From assembly GCA_024763245.1 (NCBI GenBank), contig JANTFW010000002.1, forward strand, positions 26,526 through 90,525: DNA of 64,000 nucleotides, written 5' to 3'. Origin of the DNA: Flavobacteriaceae bacterium (GTDB lineage Bacteria > Bacteroidota > Bacteroidia > Flavobacteriales > Flavobacteriaceae). Of the stretch, positions 1 through 12,634 are shown piece after piece; within the stretch, counting starts at the first letter, position 1; each line of letters starts with the position of its first letter. The position numbers and the translations under genes were made by a program. The notes under the pieces were generated by a model. It was not told the DNA's origin and ran no database searches. It was given only the letters and a program-made list of their open reading frames with translations.

Positions 1-3000
1 CGTAAAACTTCTCCTTTTTTACCAACAATCATCAAAGAAGGAATAATTTTTTTGTTCTTAGACTCTGTGATGATTTTTTCTCTAAATCCTGTTTGCTCGT
101 CGATTTCAACTTTAAAGTTGATTCCCTTTTCGATATTTTCAAACTGAACTTTTCCGGAGAATTCAGAAATAATAACACCATTATGTGGATCCCATTGACA
201 TACCACATCCCCTTTTTTGATTTTCTTTTTATTTCCTAGGAAATATTCCGAACCATACGGTATATTCTTAACACTTAATACAATATCTGTTTTAGGATCC
301 ATAATTCTGATTTCCGCTGTTCTTGAAACCACAATATGTTTCTTTTCACCGGTATCTTCATCAGTAACTTCAATCGTTTTTAATTCTGTAATTTCAAAAT
401 TACCGTCAAACTTAGATATTAATTTATTCTCTTCAGAAACGTTACCGGCAACACCACCTACGTGGAATGTACGTAATGTTAATTGTGTACCCGGTTCTCC
501 AATAGATTGTGCAGCTACAACTCCAACAGCCTCTCCTTTTTGAACCATTTTATTGGTAGCTAAACTACGACCGTAACATTTTGTACAAATTCCTCGTTTG
601 GCTTCACAAGTTAAAGCAGAGCGTACCTCAATAGTTTCAATGGTCGTCTCATTAATCTTTTGTACCACTTCATCATCAATTTCTTCGCCTGCAGCAACGA
701 TAATCTCATCTGTTTTAGGATGATACACATCGTGTAAAGAAATACGTCCTAATATACGCTCTCCTAAAGATTCAACAACCTCATCATTCTTTTTAAGAGC
801 AGATACCTCTAACCCTCTTAGTGTGCCACAATCCTCTTCGTTGATAATTACATCTTGAGATACATCGACCAAACGACGTGTTAAATACCCCGCATCGGCT
901 GTTTTAAGTGCGGTATCGGCAAGTCCTTTACGCGCACCGTGAGTAGAAATAAAGTATTCTAAGATCGATAATCCTTCCTTAAAGTTAGAGATAATTGGAT
1001 TTTCAATAATATCTCCACCGGCAGCAGTAGATTTTTTGGGTTTTGCCATCAAACCACGCATACCCGTTAATTGTCGAATCTGGTCTTTAGAACCCCTTGC
1101 TCCGGAATCTAGCATCATAAATACAGAATTAAAGCCTTGTTGATCTTCCCGTAAGCGCTTCATAGATAATTCTGTTAATTCATTATTAGCCGCTGTCCAT
1201 ACATCAATAACTTGATTGTAACGTTCTTTGTGACTTAATAAACCAAAATGATGGCTTTCAACAATACCATCAACTTTTTTACGAGCTTCGGCCACCATAG
1301 TTTCCTTTTCTTTAGGAATAATAATATCCCCTAAGCTAAAGGACAAACCTCCTTTAAAGGCAAAATCATAACCCATGCGTTTGATTTCGTCTAAGAAATT
1401 GGCCGTTGTGGGAATGTCTGTTTTTTTAAGGATGTTACCAATGATGTTTCGCAATGATTTTTTATTCAATACTTCATTGATATAACCAGCTTCTTCGGGT
1501 ACCACTTCATTAAATAAAACACGTCCTACAGTAGTTTCTATAACTTTGGTTACTACCTCACCATTTTCATCTAAATCCTTGGTTCTTACTTTTATAGCAG
1601 CATTTAATTCTACGGCTTTCTCATTAAAAGCAATAATAACTTCTTCAGGTGAATAGAAAGTCATTCCTTCACCCTTTACTTTGTATTCTTTTGTAGATTT
1701 GCGTTCTTTGGTCATATAATAAAGACCCAAAACCATATCCTGAGAAGGCACTGTAATAGGTGCTCCATTGGCCGGATTTAACACACTGTGTGAAGCTAAC
1801 AATAACATTTGAGCTTCAAGAATTGCTTCAGGACCTAAAGGTAGGTGAACTGCCATTTGGTCACCATCAAAATCCGCGTTAAAGGCGGTACAAGTCAATG
1901 GGTGTAAACGAATGGCTTTGCCCTCTATCATTTTAGGTTGGAAGGCTTGAATACCTAAACGGTGTAATGTAGGGGCACGGTTTAGTAAAACAGGGTGTCC
2001 TTTTATTACATTTTCTAAGATATCCCAGACTACGGGTTCTTTTCTATCAATAATTTTCTTAGCCGTTTTAACAGTTTTTACAATCCCTCTTTCTATTAAT
2101 TTACGAATAACAAAAGGTTTATAAAGTTCGGCAGCCATATCTTTAGGTAAACCACACTCGTGTAGTTTAAGATTTGGACCAACAACAATAACGGAACGAG
2201 CCGAATAATCTACCCTTTTTCCTAAAAGGTTTTGACGGAAACGACCCTGTTTTCCTTTTAAAGAATCAGAGAGTGATTTTAAAGGTCTGTTATTGGCTGT
2301 TTTAACAGCAGATGATTTACGGGTATTATCAAATAAAGAATCTACCGATTCCTGCAACATCCGTTTTTCATTTCTCAAGATTACCTCAGGAGCTTTAATC
2401 TCCATTAATCTTTTTAAACGGTTGTTACGAATAATTACACGTCGGTATAAATCGTTTAAATCGGAGGTAGCGAAACGCCCACCATCTAAGGGAACTAAAG
2501 GTCTTAATTCCGGTGGTATTACAGGAATTACTTTCATAACCATCCATTCCGGTCTGTTTTCTCTATTTTTTTGAGAATCTCGTAATGCCTCTACAACATT
2601 TAAACGTTTTAAAGCCTCTGTTTTACGTTGTTTAGAGGTTTCTGTGTTTGCCTTGTGTCTTAATTCATAGGATAAGGTTTCTAGATCAATACGTGCCAAT
2701 AAGTCTATAAGGCATTCTGCACCCATTTTAGCAATAAACTTATCCGGATCACTCTCATCTAAATATTGATTTTCTTGAGGAAGTGATTCCATGATATCCA
2801 TGTACTCTTCTTCAGTCAAGAAATCCATCTTTTGGATAGGTTCTCCCTCGGCATTTTTTGCAATTCCGGGTTGTATGACTACATAGCGCTCGTAGTAGAT
2901 AATCATATCTAATTTTTTGGAAGGTAAACCTAACAGGTATCCCATTTTATTAGGTAATGATTTAAAATACCAGATATGAGCGACAGGAACTACTAAATTG

Positions 3001-3302
3001 ATATGTCCTACACGTTCTCTACGTACTTTTTTCTCCGTAACTTCTACACCACACTTGTCACAAACAATTCCTTTATAACGAATACGTTTGTATTTTCCAC
3101 AGGCACATTCATAATCTTTAACCGGACCGAAAATACGCTCACAAAATAAGCCATCACGTTCGGGTTTGTGCGTACGGTAATTAATAGTTTCCGGTTTGAT
3201 TACCTCACCTCTAGATTCTTTAAGAATCTTTTCAGGTGACATCAAGCCAATTGTAATTTTATTAAACTTTTTAACTGTATATTTTTCGTTTCTTCTTGCC
3301 AT
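1..3302 (-). CDS. rpoC: DNA-directed RNA polymerase subunit beta' (partial, runs off the left edge)
   Basis: Minus-strand open frame starting [20 protein letters not shown] at 3302, directly downstream of rpoB. Absent from the ORF track because the stop lies outside the window. Confidence 0.97.
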   Translation of the reverse strand, partial: MARRNEKYTVKKFNKITIGLMSPEKILKESRGEVIKPETINYRTHKPERDGLFCERIFGPVKDYECACGKYKRIRYKGIVCDKCGVEVTEKKVRRERVGHINLVVPVAHIWYFKSLPNKMGYLLGLPSKKLDMIIYYERYVVIQPGIAKNAEGEPIQKMDFLTEEEYMDIMESLPQENQYLDESDPDKFIAKMGAECLIDLLARIDLETLSYELRHKANTETSKQRKTEALKRLNVVEALRDSQKNRENRPEWMVMKVIPVIPPELRPLVPLDGGRFATSDLNDLYRRVIIRNNRLKRLMEIKAPEVILRNEKRMLQESVDSLFDNTRKSSAVKTANNRPLKSLSDSLKGKQGRFRQNLLGKRVDYSARSVIVVGPNLKLHECGLPKDMAAELYKPFVIRKLIERGIVKTVKTAKKIIDRKEPVVWDILENVIKGHPVLLNRAPTLHRLGIQAFQPKMIEGKAIRLHPLTCTAFNADFDGDQMAVHLPLGPEAILEAQMLLLASHSVLNPANGAPITVPSQDMVLGLYYMTKERKSTKEYKVKGEGMTFYSPEEVIIAFNEKAVELNAAIKVRTKDLDENGEVVTKVIETTVGRVLFNEVVPEEAGYINEVLNKKSLRNIIGNILKKTDIPTTANFLDEIKRMGYDFAFKGGLSFSLGDIIIPKEKETMVAEARKKVDGIVESHHFGLLSHKERYNQVIDVWTAANNELTELSMKRLREDQQGFNSVFMMLDSGARGSKDQIRQLTGMRGLMAKPKKSTAAGGDIIENPIISNFKEGLSILEYFISTHGARKGLADTALKTADAGYLTRRLVDVSQDVIINEEDCGTLRGLEVSALKKNDEVVESLGERILGRISLHDVYHPKTDEIIVAAGEEIDDEVVQKINETTIETIEVRSALTCEAKRGICTKCYGRSLATNKMVQKGEAVGVVAAQSIGEPGTQLTLRTFHVGGVAGNVSEENKLISKFDGNFEITELKTIEVTDEDTGEKKHIVVSRTAEIRIMDPKTDIVLSVKNIPYGSEYFLGNKKKIKKGDVVCQWDPHNGVIISEFSGKVQFENIEKGINFKVEIDEQTGFREKIITESKNKKIIPSLMIVGKKGEVL

Positions 3303-3325
3303 AATGATTTGTCTAATTTAATAAG

Positions 3326-6300
3326 CTATTCCTCAAGAGTCACATCTAATCCTAAACCTTTTAACTCGTGCATTAACACGTTGAAAGATTCGGGTAATCC
3401 CGGTTCCGGCATAGGCTCTCCTTTAACAATTGCTTCATAGGTTTTTGCTCTACCCATTACATCATCCGATTTAACGGTCAAGATTTCTCTTAATATACTC
3501 GATGCACCATAGGCTTCTAGTGCCCAAACCTCCATTTCACCAAAACGTTGTCCACCAAATTGTGCTTTACCACCTAGAGGTTGCTGTGTAATTAAAGAGT
3601 AAGGTCCAATAGAACGTGCATGCATTTTATCTTCAATCATATGACCTAATTTAATCATATAGATAACTCCAACTGTTGCCGGCTGGTCAAATCGTTCTCC
3701 TGTACCACCATCATATAAATACGTATGTCCAAATCTTGGCACATTAGCTTTATCGGTCAATTCGTTAATTTGATCTAATGAGGCACCATCAAATATAGGT
3801 GTTGCAAATTTTTTACCTAATCGTTGTCCTGCCCATCCTAAGACCGTTTCATAAATTTGGCCAATATTCATACGAGAAGGTACCCCAAGTGGATTCAATA
3901 CAATATCAACCGGTGTTCCATCTTCTAAGAAAGGTAAATCTTCTTCACGTACAATACGAGCAACAATACCTTTATTACCATGACGACCTGCCATTTTATC
4001 TCCCACTTTTAACTTACGTTTCTTAGCGATATATACTTTGGCAAGCTTAACAATACCTTTTGATAACTCATCTCCGACAGAAATAGTAAATTTCTGGCGT
4101 CGTAAGCTACCTTGAAGGTCATTTAATTTGATTTTATAATTATGAATTAATTCTGAAATAAGGGAATTAAGTTCTTTATCTGTAGTCCAAGTTCCTTTGG
4201 TTAAGTGTGCATAATCAGCAACCGTACCAAGCATTTTAAGTGTAAACTTTTTACCTTTTGGTAAAATATCCTCTCCTAAATCGTTCTGTACACCTTGACA
4301 TGTTTTACCATTTACCAATTTGAATAACTTCTCTATAAGACGATCTTTTAAATCGGTATATTTTGTTTCAAACTCGGCTTCAAGTTTTGCAATATCAACT
4401 TTGTCCTTCGCTCGTTTCGTTTTATCTTTAACGGCTATTTGGAATAACTTTTTGTCAACTACAACACCTCTTAAAGAAGGTGAAGCTTTCAATGAAGCAT
4501 CTTTAACATCACCGGCTTTATCTCCAAAAATGGCACGTAATAATTTTTCTTCTGGTGTTGGGTCAGATTCTCCTTTTGGAGTAATTTTACCAATCAAGAT
4601 ATCACCTGGTTTCACCTCAACACCAACACGAATCATTCCGTTTTCGTCAAGATCTTTTGTCGCTTCTTCACTAACATTAGGAATATCGTTGGTTAGTTCT
4701 TCAGTCCCTAATTTAGTATCGCGAACATCTAAAGAATATTCATCAATGTGAATAGAAGTAAAGATATCTTCACGAACCACGCGCTCAGAAATTACAATAG
4801 CGTCCTCAAAATTAAATCCTTTCCAAGGCATAAAGGCAACTTTCATATTTCTACCCAATGCCAATTCACCTTGTTCCGTTGCGTAACCTTCACAAAGCAC
4901 TTGTCCTTTTTCAACTCTATCTCCTTTTCGTACAATAGGTTTAAGATTTATAGTAGTACTTTGATTTGTTTTACGGAATTTAATCAAGTTATAAGTAACT
5001 TCATCCGGATCAAAACTGACAGCACGAATCGTATCAGAACGGTCATATTTGATGGTTATTTTTTCAGAATCTACATACTCTACCACACCATTATCCTCTG
5101 CATTAATCAAAATACGTGAATCTTTTGCTACACGTCTTTCCAATCCTGTACCTACAATAGGTGCTTCAGGTCTTAATAAAGGCACGGCTTGACGCATCAT
5201 ATTCGATCCCATCAAGGCACGGTTCGCATCATCATGTTCCAAAAACGGTACTAACGAAGCAGAAATAGAGGCAATCTGGTTCGGAGATACATCCATATAG
5301 TTGATATCATCCGGTGTTACCACAGGGAAATCACCTTCTTCACGTGCAGTAATTCTCGTTTCAATAAATTTATCATCTTCATCTAAAAGCAAATTAGATT
5401 GGGCAATTTTCATTCCTTCTTCTTCTTCGGCACTTAGATAAATGGGTTCATTTTTGGCATCTACAACACCTTCATCGACTTTTCGATAAGGAGTTTCTAT
5501 AAAACCTAAATTGTTAACTTTAGCATAAACTGCTAAAGAAGAAATCAATCCAATATTTGGTCCCTCTGGAGTTTCAATAGGACATAAACGTCCATAATGC
5601 GTAAAGTGAACATCACGAACCTCAAATCCGGCACGTTCTCTGGAAAGACCTCCAGGCCCTAGTGCAGAAAGACGACGTTTATGTGTAATTTCAGCCAATG
5701 GATTAGTCTGATCCATAAACTGAGAAAGCTGATTGGTTCCAAAAAATGAATTAATAACAGATGATAAGGTCTTTGCATTAATCAAATCAATAGGCGTAAA
5801 AACCTCATTATCACGTACATTCATACGTTCACGAATAGTTCTTGCCATACGAGATAAGCCTACACCAAATTGATTAGCTAATTGCTCTCCTACTGTACGT
5901 ACACGACGATTCGATAAGTGATCAATATCATCTACTTCTGCTTTTGAATTAATCAACTCAATCAAATACTTGATAATGGTAATGATATCTAATTTTGTGA
6001 GTACACGTTGATTGATATCGACATCTAAATTCAATTTCTTATTCATTCGGTAACGCCCAACCTCACCGAGGTTATAGCGCTGTTCTGAAAAGAATAATTT
6101 ATCAATAATACCCTTTGCTGTCTCATAATCAGGCGGTTCTGCATTACGTAATTGCCTATAAATATGTTCTACAGCTTCAACCTCTGAATTCGTTGGGTCT
6201 TTTTGAAGTGTATTATGAATAATGGCATAATCCGCTAACAGATTATCCTCTTTATGAAGCAGAATAGTTTTTGATCCTGATTCAATAATTTCATCAATAT

Positions 6301-7141
6301 GTTCTTTTTCTAGAATAGTATCTCTATCAAAAACAATTTCATTTCGTTCAATAGAAACAACCTCTCCAGTATCTTCATCAACAAAATCTTCGAACCACGT
6401 TTTAAGAATACGAGCTGCTGTTTTTCTTCCTAAAACTCGTTTTAACCCTGCCTTGGATACTTTTACTTCTTCAGCAAGATCAAAAATTTCAAGAATATCT
6501 TTATCTCTTTCAAATCCTATAGCACGGAATAATGTGGTAACCGGTAATTTCTTTTTACGATCGATATAGGCATACATTACCTGATTAATATCGGTAGCAA
6601 ATTCAATCCAAGATCCTTTAAAAGGAATAACTCTTGCTGAATATAATTTTGTGCCATTTGCGTGGAAAGACTGTCCAAAGAATACCCCTGGAGAACGGTG
6701 TAATTGTGAAACAATAACACGTTCTGCACCATTGATTACGAAAGAACCACTATCAGTCATATACGGAATAGTCCCTAAATAAACATCTTGAACGATCGTT
6801 TCAAAATCTTCGTGCTCAGGATCCGTACAGTATAATTTTAATCTAGCCTTTAAAGGAACACTGTAGGTTAAACCTCTTTCGATACACTCTTGAATAGAAT
6901 AACGAGGAGGATCTACAAAATAGTCCAAAAACTCTAAAACGAATTGATTTCGAGTATCGGTTATAGGAAAAATTTCGGTGAACGTTTTATATAAACCTTC
7001 ATTATCTCTTTCCTCGGCTTTGGTTTGAAGTTGGAAAAAATCCTGAAATGATTTGATTTGAATATCTAAAAAGTCAGGATAAGGTGTTTGTAATTGTGCC
7101 GTAGCAAAATTAATTCTTTCTGATTTTGTGTGAGTTGCCAA
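3326..7141 (-). CDS. rpoB: DNA-directed RNA polymerase subunit beta
   Basis: 1271 aa; RpoB motifs such as [33 protein letters not shown] and [24 protein letters not shown]. Confidence 0.99.
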   Translation of the reverse strand: MATHTKSERINFATAQLQTPYPDFLDIQIKSFQDFFQLQTKAEERDNEGLYKTFTEIFPITDTRNQFVLEFLDYFVDPPRYSIQECIERGLTYSVPLKARLKLYCTDPEHEDFETIVQDVYLGTIPYMTDSGSFVINGAERVIVSQLHRSPGVFFGQSFHANGTKLYSARVIPFKGSWIEFATDINQVMYAYIDRKKKLPVTTLFRAIGFERDKDILEIFDLAEEVKVSKAGLKRVLGRKTAARILKTWFEDFVDEDTGEVVSIERNEIVFDRDTILEKEHIDEIIESGSKTILLHKEDNLLADYAIIHNTLQKDPTNSEVEAVEHIYRQLRNAEPPDYETAKGIIDKLFFSEQRYNLGEVGRYRMNKKLNLDVDINQRVLTKLDIITIIKYLIELINSKAEVDDIDHLSNRRVRTVGEQLANQFGVGLSRMARTIRERMNVRDNEVFTPIDLINAKTLSSVINSFFGTNQLSQFMDQTNPLAEITHKRRLSALGPGGLSRERAGFEVRDVHFTHYGRLCPIETPEGPNIGLISSLAVYAKVNNLGFIETPYRKVDEGVVDAKNEPIYLSAEEEEGMKIAQSNLLLDEDDKFIETRITAREEGDFPVVTPDDINYMDVSPNQIASISASLVPFLEHDDANRALMGSNMMRQAVPLLRPEAPIVGTGLERRVAKDSRILINAEDNGVVEYVDSEKITIKYDRSDTIRAVSFDPDEVTYNLIKFRKTNQSTTINLKPIVRKGDRVEKGQVLCEGYATEQGELALGRNMKVAFMPWKGFNFEDAIVISERVVREDIFTSIHIDEYSLDVRDTKLGTEELTNDIPNVSEEATKDLDENGMIRVGVEVKPGDILIGKITPKGESDPTPEEKLLRAIFGDKAGDVKDASLKASPSLRGVVVDKKLFQIAVKDKTKRAKDKVDIAKLEAEFETKYTDLKDRLIEKLFKLVNGKTCQGVQNDLGEDILPKGKKFTLKMLGTVADYAHLTKGTWTTDKELNSLISELIHNYKIKLNDLQGSLRRQKFTISVGDELSKGIVKLAKVYIAKKRKLKVGDKMAGRHGNKGIVARIVREEDLPFLEDGTPVDIVLNPLGVPSRMNIGQIYETVLGWAGQRLGKKFATPIFDGASLDQINELTDKANVPRFGHTYLYDGGTGERFDQPATVGVIYMIKLGHMIEDKMHARSIGPYSLITQQPLGGKAQFGGQRFGEMEVWALEAYGASSILREILTVKSDDVMGRAKTYEAIVKGEPMPEPGLPESFNVLMHELKGLGLDVTLEE

Positions 7142-7187
7142 TGGAATAATAGTTTTAATTAGAAAAGAACAAATATATACGCAAAAT

Positions 7188-7226
7188 GGTTTAGGCCATT
7201 TCTGATGACTCAGAAAGACCTAAACC
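7188..7226 (-). promoter_or_regulatory. Long imperfect hairpin between rplL and rpoB (attenuator or RNase processing candidate)
   Basis: Plus strand GGTTTAGG(7188-7195)...CCTAAACC(7219-7226) encloses an inner stem TTTCTGA(7199-7205)/TCAGAAA(7210-7216). Confidence 0.6.
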
Positions 7227-7249
7227 TTAGGTTTTTAGGAAAGAAAAGC

Positions 7250-7627
7250 TTATTTAAGCTCTACTTCTGCTCCTGCTTCTTCTAAAGATTTTTTCAAGCC
7301 TTCAGCTTCATCTTTAGAAACACCTTCTTTTACAGGTGCTGGTGCGCTATCAACAACGCCTTTAGCTTCTTTTAAGCCAAGACCTGTTAATTCTTTTACC
7401 AATTTAACCACTGCTAGTTTAGATTGACCAGCTGCTGTTAAGATAACATCAAATTCTGATTTTTCTTCAGCGCCACCAGCTTCTCCGCCACCAGCTGCAG
7501 GACCAGCTACTACAGCTGCTGCTGCAGGCTCAATACCATACTCTTCTTTTAAAATATCTGCCAACTCATTTACCTCTTTTACAGTAAGGTTGACTAATTG
7601 TTCTGCGAAATCTTTTAAATCTGCCAT
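7250..7627 (-). CDS. rplL: 50S ribosomal protein L7/L12
   Basis: 125 aa; [44 protein letters not shown]. Confidence 0.98.
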   Translation of the reverse strand: MADLKDFAEQLVNLTVKEVNELADILKEEYGIEPAAAAVVAGPAAGGGEAGGAEEKSEFDVILTAAGQSKLAVVKLVKELTGLGLKEAKGVVDSAPAPVKEGVSKDEAEGLKKSLEEAGAEVELK

Positions 7628-7674
7628 TTTACTTTGTTTTAAAAATTTTGTTTATTAGTTTATTTAGTGCTTTC

Positions 7675-8190
7675 TTATTTTTCAGATAGTGTTTTTAATA
7701 TACCTGACAATTTACTACCACCTGATTGTAATGCTGAAACAACATTTTTAGCAGGTGATTGTAATAACATGATAATATCTCCGATCAATTCTTCTTTAGA
7801 CTTGATGTTAACAAGTGTTTCCAATTGTTCATCTCCAATATAAACAGCTTCTTCAATAAAAGCTCCTTTTAATACGGGTCTATCCGATTTTTTACGGAAA
7901 TCTTTAATAACTTTTGCAGGTGCGTTACCGGTTTCTGAAATCATTACAGAAGTATTTCCTTTCAGAATACTAGGCAAATCACCAAAGTCTTTATCAACAT
8001 TCTCCATTGCTTTTGCAAGCAAGGTATTTTTAACTACCGATAGTTTAACATTTGCTTTAAAACAAGCTCTTCTTAAATTAGAGGTGTTTAAAGCATTTAA
8101 TCCTGATATGTCTGCCAAGTAAATGATATTATTGTCAGTCAGGACAGTTGTCAAATCGGTTATAACTTGTGATTTTTCTTCTCTTGTCAT
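7675..8190 (-). CDS. rplJ: 50S ribosomal protein L10
   Basis: 171 aa; L10 sequence and position between rplA and rplL. Confidence 0.97.
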   Translation of the reverse strand: MTREEKSQVITDLTTVLTDNNIIYLADISGLNALNTSNLRRACFKANVKLSVVKNTLLAKAMENVDKDFGDLPSILKGNTSVMISETGNAPAKVIKDFRKKSDRPVLKGAFIEEAVYIGDEQLETLVNIKSKEELIGDIIMLLQSPAKNVVSALQSGGSKLSGILKTLSEK

Positions 8191-8210
8191 TAGATTATGA
8201 TTTTACGAAC

Positions 8211-8900
8211 TTAAAATGACTTAACATCAACACCAATACCCGGGCTCATAGTACTAGAGATAAATACACTTTTCATGTATTCCCCCTTAGCTGTTGCAGG
8301 TTTTAGTTTAATGATAGTTTGTAATATTTCTCTTGCATTATCAGCAATCTTGTTAGCGTCAAAGGATACTTTACCAATTCCTGCGTGTACAATACCTGTT
8401 TTATCAACTTTAAAGTCGATTTTACCGGCTTTTACGGCAGAAACTGCTTTACCTATATCCATAGTTACCGTCCCTGTTTTGGGATTAGGCATTAAACCTC
8501 TAGGTCCTAAAATACGACCTAAGGGACCTAATTTACCCATTACACTTGGCATGGTAACAATAACGTCAACATCTGTCCATCCTTCTTTAATTTTTTGAAG
8601 GTACTCATCCAATCCCACATAATCGGCACCGGCTTCTTTAGCTTCGGCTTCTTTATCGGGTGTTACTATAGCTAATACTTTGATATCTTTACCTGTTCCG
8701 TGCGGTAATGAAACCACACCTCTTACCATTTGGTCAGCTTTTCTAGGGTCTACTGCTAATCGTACTGCCAAATCTACAGTGGCATCAAAATTTACACTAG
8801 TGACCTCTTTGACTAATTTAGCTGCCTCGTCCAAAGAATAAATTTGGGTTTTATCAAACTTAGAATTAGCTACTTTTTGTTTTTTAGTTAATTTTGCCAT
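8211..8900 (-). CDS. rplA: 50S ribosomal protein L1
   Basis: 229 aa; [16 protein letters not shown] motif. Confidence 0.98.
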   Translation of the reverse strand: MAKLTKKQKVANSKFDKTQIYSLDEAAKLVKEVTSVNFDATVDLAVRLAVDPRKADQMVRGVVSLPHGTGKDIKVLAIVTPDKEAEAKEAGADYVGLDEYLQKIKEGWTDVDVIVTMPSVMGKLGPLGRILGPRGLMPNPKTGTVTMDIGKAVSAVKAGKIDFKVDKTGIVHAGIGKVSFDANKIADNAREILQTIIKLKPATAKGEYMKSVFISSTMSPGIGVDVKSF

Positions 8901-8922
8901 TATTTTTCAATGATTTAATTAA

Positions 8923-9360
8923 TTAAAAAGGAGCTGTTCCTTTTACTTTGATTCCCATAGAACGTGCGGTACCTGCCATCATTTTCATGGCGGATTCAAC
9001 GGTAAAGGCATTTAAGTCTACCATCTTGTCTTCAGCTATACTTCTTAGCTGATCCCAAGTAACTGTTGCTACTTTATTTCTGTTGGGTTCTCCTGATCCT
9101 TTTTTAACCTTGGCTGCTTCTAATATTTGGACAGCTGCAGGTGGTGTTTTGACGACAAAATCGAATGATTTGTCTTTATACACATTGATTACCACCGGTA
9201 ATACTTTACCTTGCTTATCCTGAGTTCTCGCATTAAACTGCTTGCAGAACTCCATAATATTAACACCAGCCGCACCTAAAGCAGGTCCCACAGGTGGCGA
9301 AGGGTTTGCAGCTCCTCCACGTACTTGTAGTTTTACAACCTTTGATACTTCTTTTGCCAT
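8923..9360 (-). CDS. rplK: 50S ribosomal protein L11
   Basis: 145 aa; [29 protein letters not shown]. Confidence 0.98.
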   Translation of the reverse strand: MAKEVSKVVKLQVRGGAANPSPPVGPALGAAGVNIMEFCKQFNARTQDKQGKVLPVVINVYKDKSFDFVVKTPPAAVQILEAAKVKKGSGEPNRNKVATVTWDQLRSIAEDKMVDLNAFTVESAMKMMAGTARSMGIKVKGTAPF

Positions 9361-9436
9361 TCTAATAGTTTAAAATTTACGATGTAATCTCAAATTTGGA
9401 AGCGATGAGACTCATCTATTATTTGTGTAACAATTA

Positions 9437-9985
9437 TTAAATTTTTTCAACTTGCATATAACTTAATTCTAATGGTGTCTTTCGACCGAAAATTTTAACC
9501 ATTACCTCAAGTTTGCGTTTCTCTTCATTAATTTTTTCTATAGTTCCTTCGAAACCATTAAAGGCCCCATCAATAACTTTTACAGATTCTCCAACAAGAA
9601 ACGGTATTACCACATTTTCATTAGCTACTGCTAGTTCATCTACCTTACCAAGCATTCTATTGATTTCTGCTTTACGTAAAGGTACTGGGTCTCCTCCTTT
9701 AACTTCTCCCAACATACCAATCACTCCGGGGATTGACTTAATAATATGAGGAATTTCCCCACTTAAATTAGCTTGTATAATTACATAACCGGGAAAATAT
9801 ACACGTTCTTTGTTGTATTTTTTTCCATTTCTTATTTGAACCACTTTTTCAGTAGGCACTAAAACCATTTCAATATAATCGGAAAGTTTAAGGCGGGTTA
9901 TCTCATTCTCAAGATAGTTCTTCACTTTATTCTCTTGACCTCCGACGGCTTTAACCACGTACCATTTTTTTACAAAATCTGACAT
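9437..9985 (-). CDS. nusG: Transcription termination/antitermination protein NusG
   Basis: 182 aa; KKWYVVKAVGGQE N-terminus, FPGYVII, KOW-type C-terminus; between secE and rplK. Confidence 0.97.
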   Translation of the reverse strand: MSDFVKKWYVVKAVGGQENKVKNYLENEITRLKLSDYIEMVLVPTEKVVQIRNGKKYNKERVYFPGYVIIQANLSGEIPHIIKSIPGVIGMLGEVKGGDPVPLRKAEINRMLGKVDELAVANENVVIPFLVGESVKVIDGAFNGFEGTIEKINEEKRKLEVMVKIFGRKTPLELSYMQVEKI

Positions 9986-9993
9986 AGGTTTGA

Positions 9994-10182
9994 TTAAAAT
10001 AATTCAAATATTTTATTGAGTAATGTTTGGAATACTTTATCAGCTAAAAAAATTGCTATTGCAAACAGAACAGTAAAAATAGCAACAACTGCAGTAGATT
10101 TCTGAGCTTCTTCCCAAGAAATCCACGTCATATTATCCTTTAATTCTCTAAATGATTCCTTAACGTATGTTACAAACTTCAT
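9994..10182 (-). CDS. secE: Preprotein translocase subunit SecE
   Basis: 62 aa single-TM protein with VKESFRELKDNMTWISWEEAQKST; between tRNA-Trp and nusG. Confidence 0.93.
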   Translation of the reverse strand: MKFVTYVKESFRELKDNMTWISWEEAQKSTAVVAIFTVLFAIAIFLADKVFQTLLNKIFELF

Positions 10183-10254
10183 TTTCTTGTAATTTTATAA
10201 GTGATATTTTTAATTAACATTAATATTGGATAAACATCCCATCACCTTTTACTG

Positions 10255-10327
10255 CACGGGTGGAGAGGCTCGAACTCCCGACACCTGGTTTTGGAGACCA
10301 GTGCTCTACCAACTGAGCTACACCCGT
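10255..10327 (-). tRNA. tRNA-Trp (CCA)
   Basis: Cloverleaf ACGGGTGTAGCTCAGTTGGTAGAGCACTGGTCTCCAAAACCAG...CACCCGTG; anticodon loop CTCCAAA. Confidence 0.95.
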
Positions 10328-10368
10328 AGAAATGTACACAATATGCATACATTCTTTATATACAACAC

Positions 10369-10400
10369 AAGGTACTTCCAAAAACAAGAGGAAGCACCTT
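10369..10400 (-). other. 11-bp hairpin between tuf and tRNA-Trp (putative RNA-processing structure)
   Basis: AAGGTACTTCC (10369-10379) pairs with GGAAGCACCTT (10390-10400), one G-T type pair; no U-tract follows in the transcribed direction. Confidence 0.5.
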
Positions 10401-10422
10401 AGGTTGTTATATACTAGGATTC

Positions 10423-11610
10423 TTAGTCTATCAATTCAGTTACCTGACCGGCACCTACTGTTCTACCACCTTCACGAATTGCAAAACGTAAACCTACATT
10501 TAATGCAATAGGTTGATGTAATTCAACAGTAATAGTCAAGTTATCACCAGGCATAACCATCTCAACACCATCAGGTAAATTAATAGTACCTGTTACGTCA
10601 GTGGTTCTTACATAGAACTGAGGACGGTAGTTATTATGGAATGGTGTGTGACGACCACCTTCTTCTTTTTTAAGGATATAAACCTCTGCTTTAAATTTGG
10701 CATGAGGAGTTACAGAACCTGGTTTACATAAAACCATACCTCTTCTGATATCTTTTTTATCTATACCTCTTAACAAAAGACCTACGTTATCACCAGCTTC
10801 TCCTCTATCCAATATCTTACGGAACATCTCAACACCTGTGATAGTAGAGTGTAATTTTTCTGCACCCATACCGATAATATCAACTGGATCACCTGTTAAC
10901 GCAACACCACTTTCAATTCTACCGGTTGCAACAGTACCACGACCTGTAATAGTAAACACATCTTCAACAGGCATTAAGAAATCTTTATCAACATCACGTT
11001 GTGGTAATTCAATCCAAGAATCAACGGCATCCATTAATTCCATAATTTTATCTTCCCATTGTGCTTCACCATTTAGAGCTCCAAGAGCAGATCCTGCTAT
11101 AACTGGAGTATTATCTCCATCATATTCATAGAAAGAAAGTAATTCTCTTACTTCCATGTCTACTAATTCTAATAATTCTTCATCATCAACAAGGTCAACT
11201 TTGTTTAAAAATACAACCATTCTTGGAATACCAACTTGTCTCCCTAAAAGGATGTGCTCACGAGTTTGTGGCATTGGTCCATCTGTTGCTGCTACTACTA
11301 GAATAGCACCGTCCATTTGGGCAGCACCAGTTACCATGTTTTTCACGTAATCCGCGTGACCTGGACAGTCAACGTGTGCATAGTGACGGTTAGCAGTTTG
11401 ATACTCTACGTGTGCTGTATTAATGGTAATACCTCTTTCTTTTTCTTCAGGAGCGTTGTCAATTTGATCAAAACCCATAATTTCAGAAAGACCTTTTTTA
11501 GCCAATACCATTGTTATGGCAGCTGTTAAAGTTGTTTTTCCGTGATCTACGTGGCCAATAGTACCAATATTTAAGTGTGGTTTTGACCGATCAAAAGTTT
11601 CTTTAGCCAT
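10423..11610 (-). CDS. tuf: Elongation factor Tu
   Basis: 395 aa; [35 protein letters not shown]. Confidence 0.99.
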   Translation of the reverse strand: MAKETFDRSKPHLNIGTIGHVDHGKTTLTAAITMVLAKKGLSEIMGFDQIDNAPEEKERGITINTAHVEYQTANRHYAHVDCPGHADYVKNMVTGAAQMDGAILVVAATDGPMPQTREHILLGRQVGIPRMVVFLNKVDLVDDEELLELVDMEVRELLSFYEYDGDNTPVIAGSALGALNGEAQWEDKIMELMDAVDSWIELPQRDVDKDFLMPVEDVFTITGRGTVATGRIESGVALTGDPVDIIGMGAEKLHSTITGVEMFRKILDRGEAGDNVGLLLRGIDKKDIRRGMVLCKPGSVTPHAKFKAEVYILKKEEGGRHTPFHNNYRPQFYVRTTDVTGTINLPDGVEMVMPGDNLTITVELHQPIALNVGLRFAIREGGRTVGAGQVTELID

Positions 11611-11676
11611 AATTAATTGTTTTACTTAGTTTATATTAGTGTTAATCTTAAAATTCTTTTTAACAGCTCAAAATTG

Positions 11677-11748
11677 AGCCAACGACGGGATTTGAACCCG
11701 TGACCTCTTCCTTACCAAGGAAACGCTCTACCCCTGAGCTACGTCGGC
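11677..11748 (-). tRNA. tRNA-Thr (GGT)
   Basis: GCCGACGTAGCTCAGGGGTAGAGCGTTTCCTTGGTAAGGAAGAGGTCACGGGTTCAAATCCCGTCGTTGGCT; loop TTGGTAA. Confidence 0.94.
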
Positions 11749-11864
11749 GGAGCTTTGCTTGAGAAATACCAGCCCTGCCCTACCTTTAAACTAACAGGTT
11801 AAGAAAAGCCATAAACCCCAAAAACCAGGTAACTACTTGACGCACTTAACCTAGTGATTTTTTG

Positions 11865-11937
11865 AGCGGGAGACCGGGCTCGAACCGGCGACAATCAGCT
11901 TGGAAGGCTGAAGCTCTACCAACTGAGCTACTCCCGC
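11865..11937 (-). tRNA. tRNA-Gly (TCC)
   Basis: GCGGGAGTAGCTCAGTTGGTAGAGCTTCAGCCTTCCAAGCTGA...CTCCCGCT; anticodon TCC. Confidence 0.94.
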
Positions 11938-11971
11938 TTATATTTTATCGTATGATCAATAAAAATGTATG

Positions 11972-12052
<81 letters not shown>

Positions 12053-12076
12053 GATATTTTAAAGAACTAAACTTTG

Positions 12077-12150
12077 AGCCGATAGAGGGACTCGAACCCA
12101 CGACCTGCTGATTACAAATCAGCTGCTCTAGCCAGCTGAGCTACATCGGC
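12077..12150 (-). tRNA. tRNA-Thr (TGT)
   Basis: GCCGATGTAGCTCAGCTGGCTAGAGCAGCTGATTTGTAATCAGCAGGTCGTGGGTTCGAGTCCCTCTATCGGCT; anticodon TGT. Confidence 0.94.
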
Positions 12151-12185
12151 TTTTAACAAAACAAACCGCTTTTTCAAACGGTCTG

Positions 12186-12217
12186 CAAATGTATAAAGTT
12201 TTATTTTTAACACAAAA
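12186..12217 (-). promoter_or_regulatory. Bacteroidetes-type promoter for the tRNA-tuf transcript
   Basis: Minus strand TTTTG (-33) then 19 nt then TACATTTG (TAnnTTTG -7) upstream of tRNA-Thr(TGT). Confidence 0.65.
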
Positions 12218-12244
12218 CTTTTTTGTACTATTTTTTTAGTTTTT

Positions 12245-12550
12245 TTATTTATGCTTGGCTCTAAGCTTTTCTTTACGCTTAATTAAGGTCTTTTTTAGAG
12301 AGGTAACTGATTGAAGTAAAGCATCTTCAAAGGTGTGAGAAACTTTTTTTACAACGGGATCATCGCCAGGTATTCCTAATTTAATTTCAATATGTTTATT
12401 CTCTTTTTCACTTGTTTTTTGAACTTTCAAGAAAACTTTAGCATCTATTAAGTGATCGTAAAACTTAGAAAGGCTATTTACTTTCTCTTCTATCTGTTGA
12501 ACGAGTTCCTTATCGGCATTAAAATTTACGGCTTGAACTTGTACTTTCAT
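12245..12550 (-). CDS. hpf: Ribosome hibernation promoting factor / RaiA family
   Basis: 101 aa; VQAVNFNADKELVQQIEEKVNSLSKFYDHLIDAKVFLKV resembles short HPF/RaiA. Confidence 0.88.
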   Translation of the reverse strand: MKVQVQAVNFNADKELVQQIEEKVNSLSKFYDHLIDAKVFLKVQKTSEKENKHIEIKLGIPGDDPVVKKVSHTFEDALLQSVTSLKKTLIKRKEKLRAKHK

Positions 12551-12634
12551 AATGTATATTTTTAGATATTAATTTATAGGGTAAAGTTACAAATTAATAT
12601 CTGGAAAAACTATTGATTTTTATACAATTTTATC

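Noticed and set aside
217-2574. Plus-strand ORFs at 217-543 and 2293-2574
   Set aside because: Antisense to the open rpoC frame that the track missed because it is truncated at the window edge.
4320-5119. Plus-strand ORFs of 143 and 123 aa inside rpoB
   Set aside because: Antisense shadows of a conserved essential gene; no recognisable domain.
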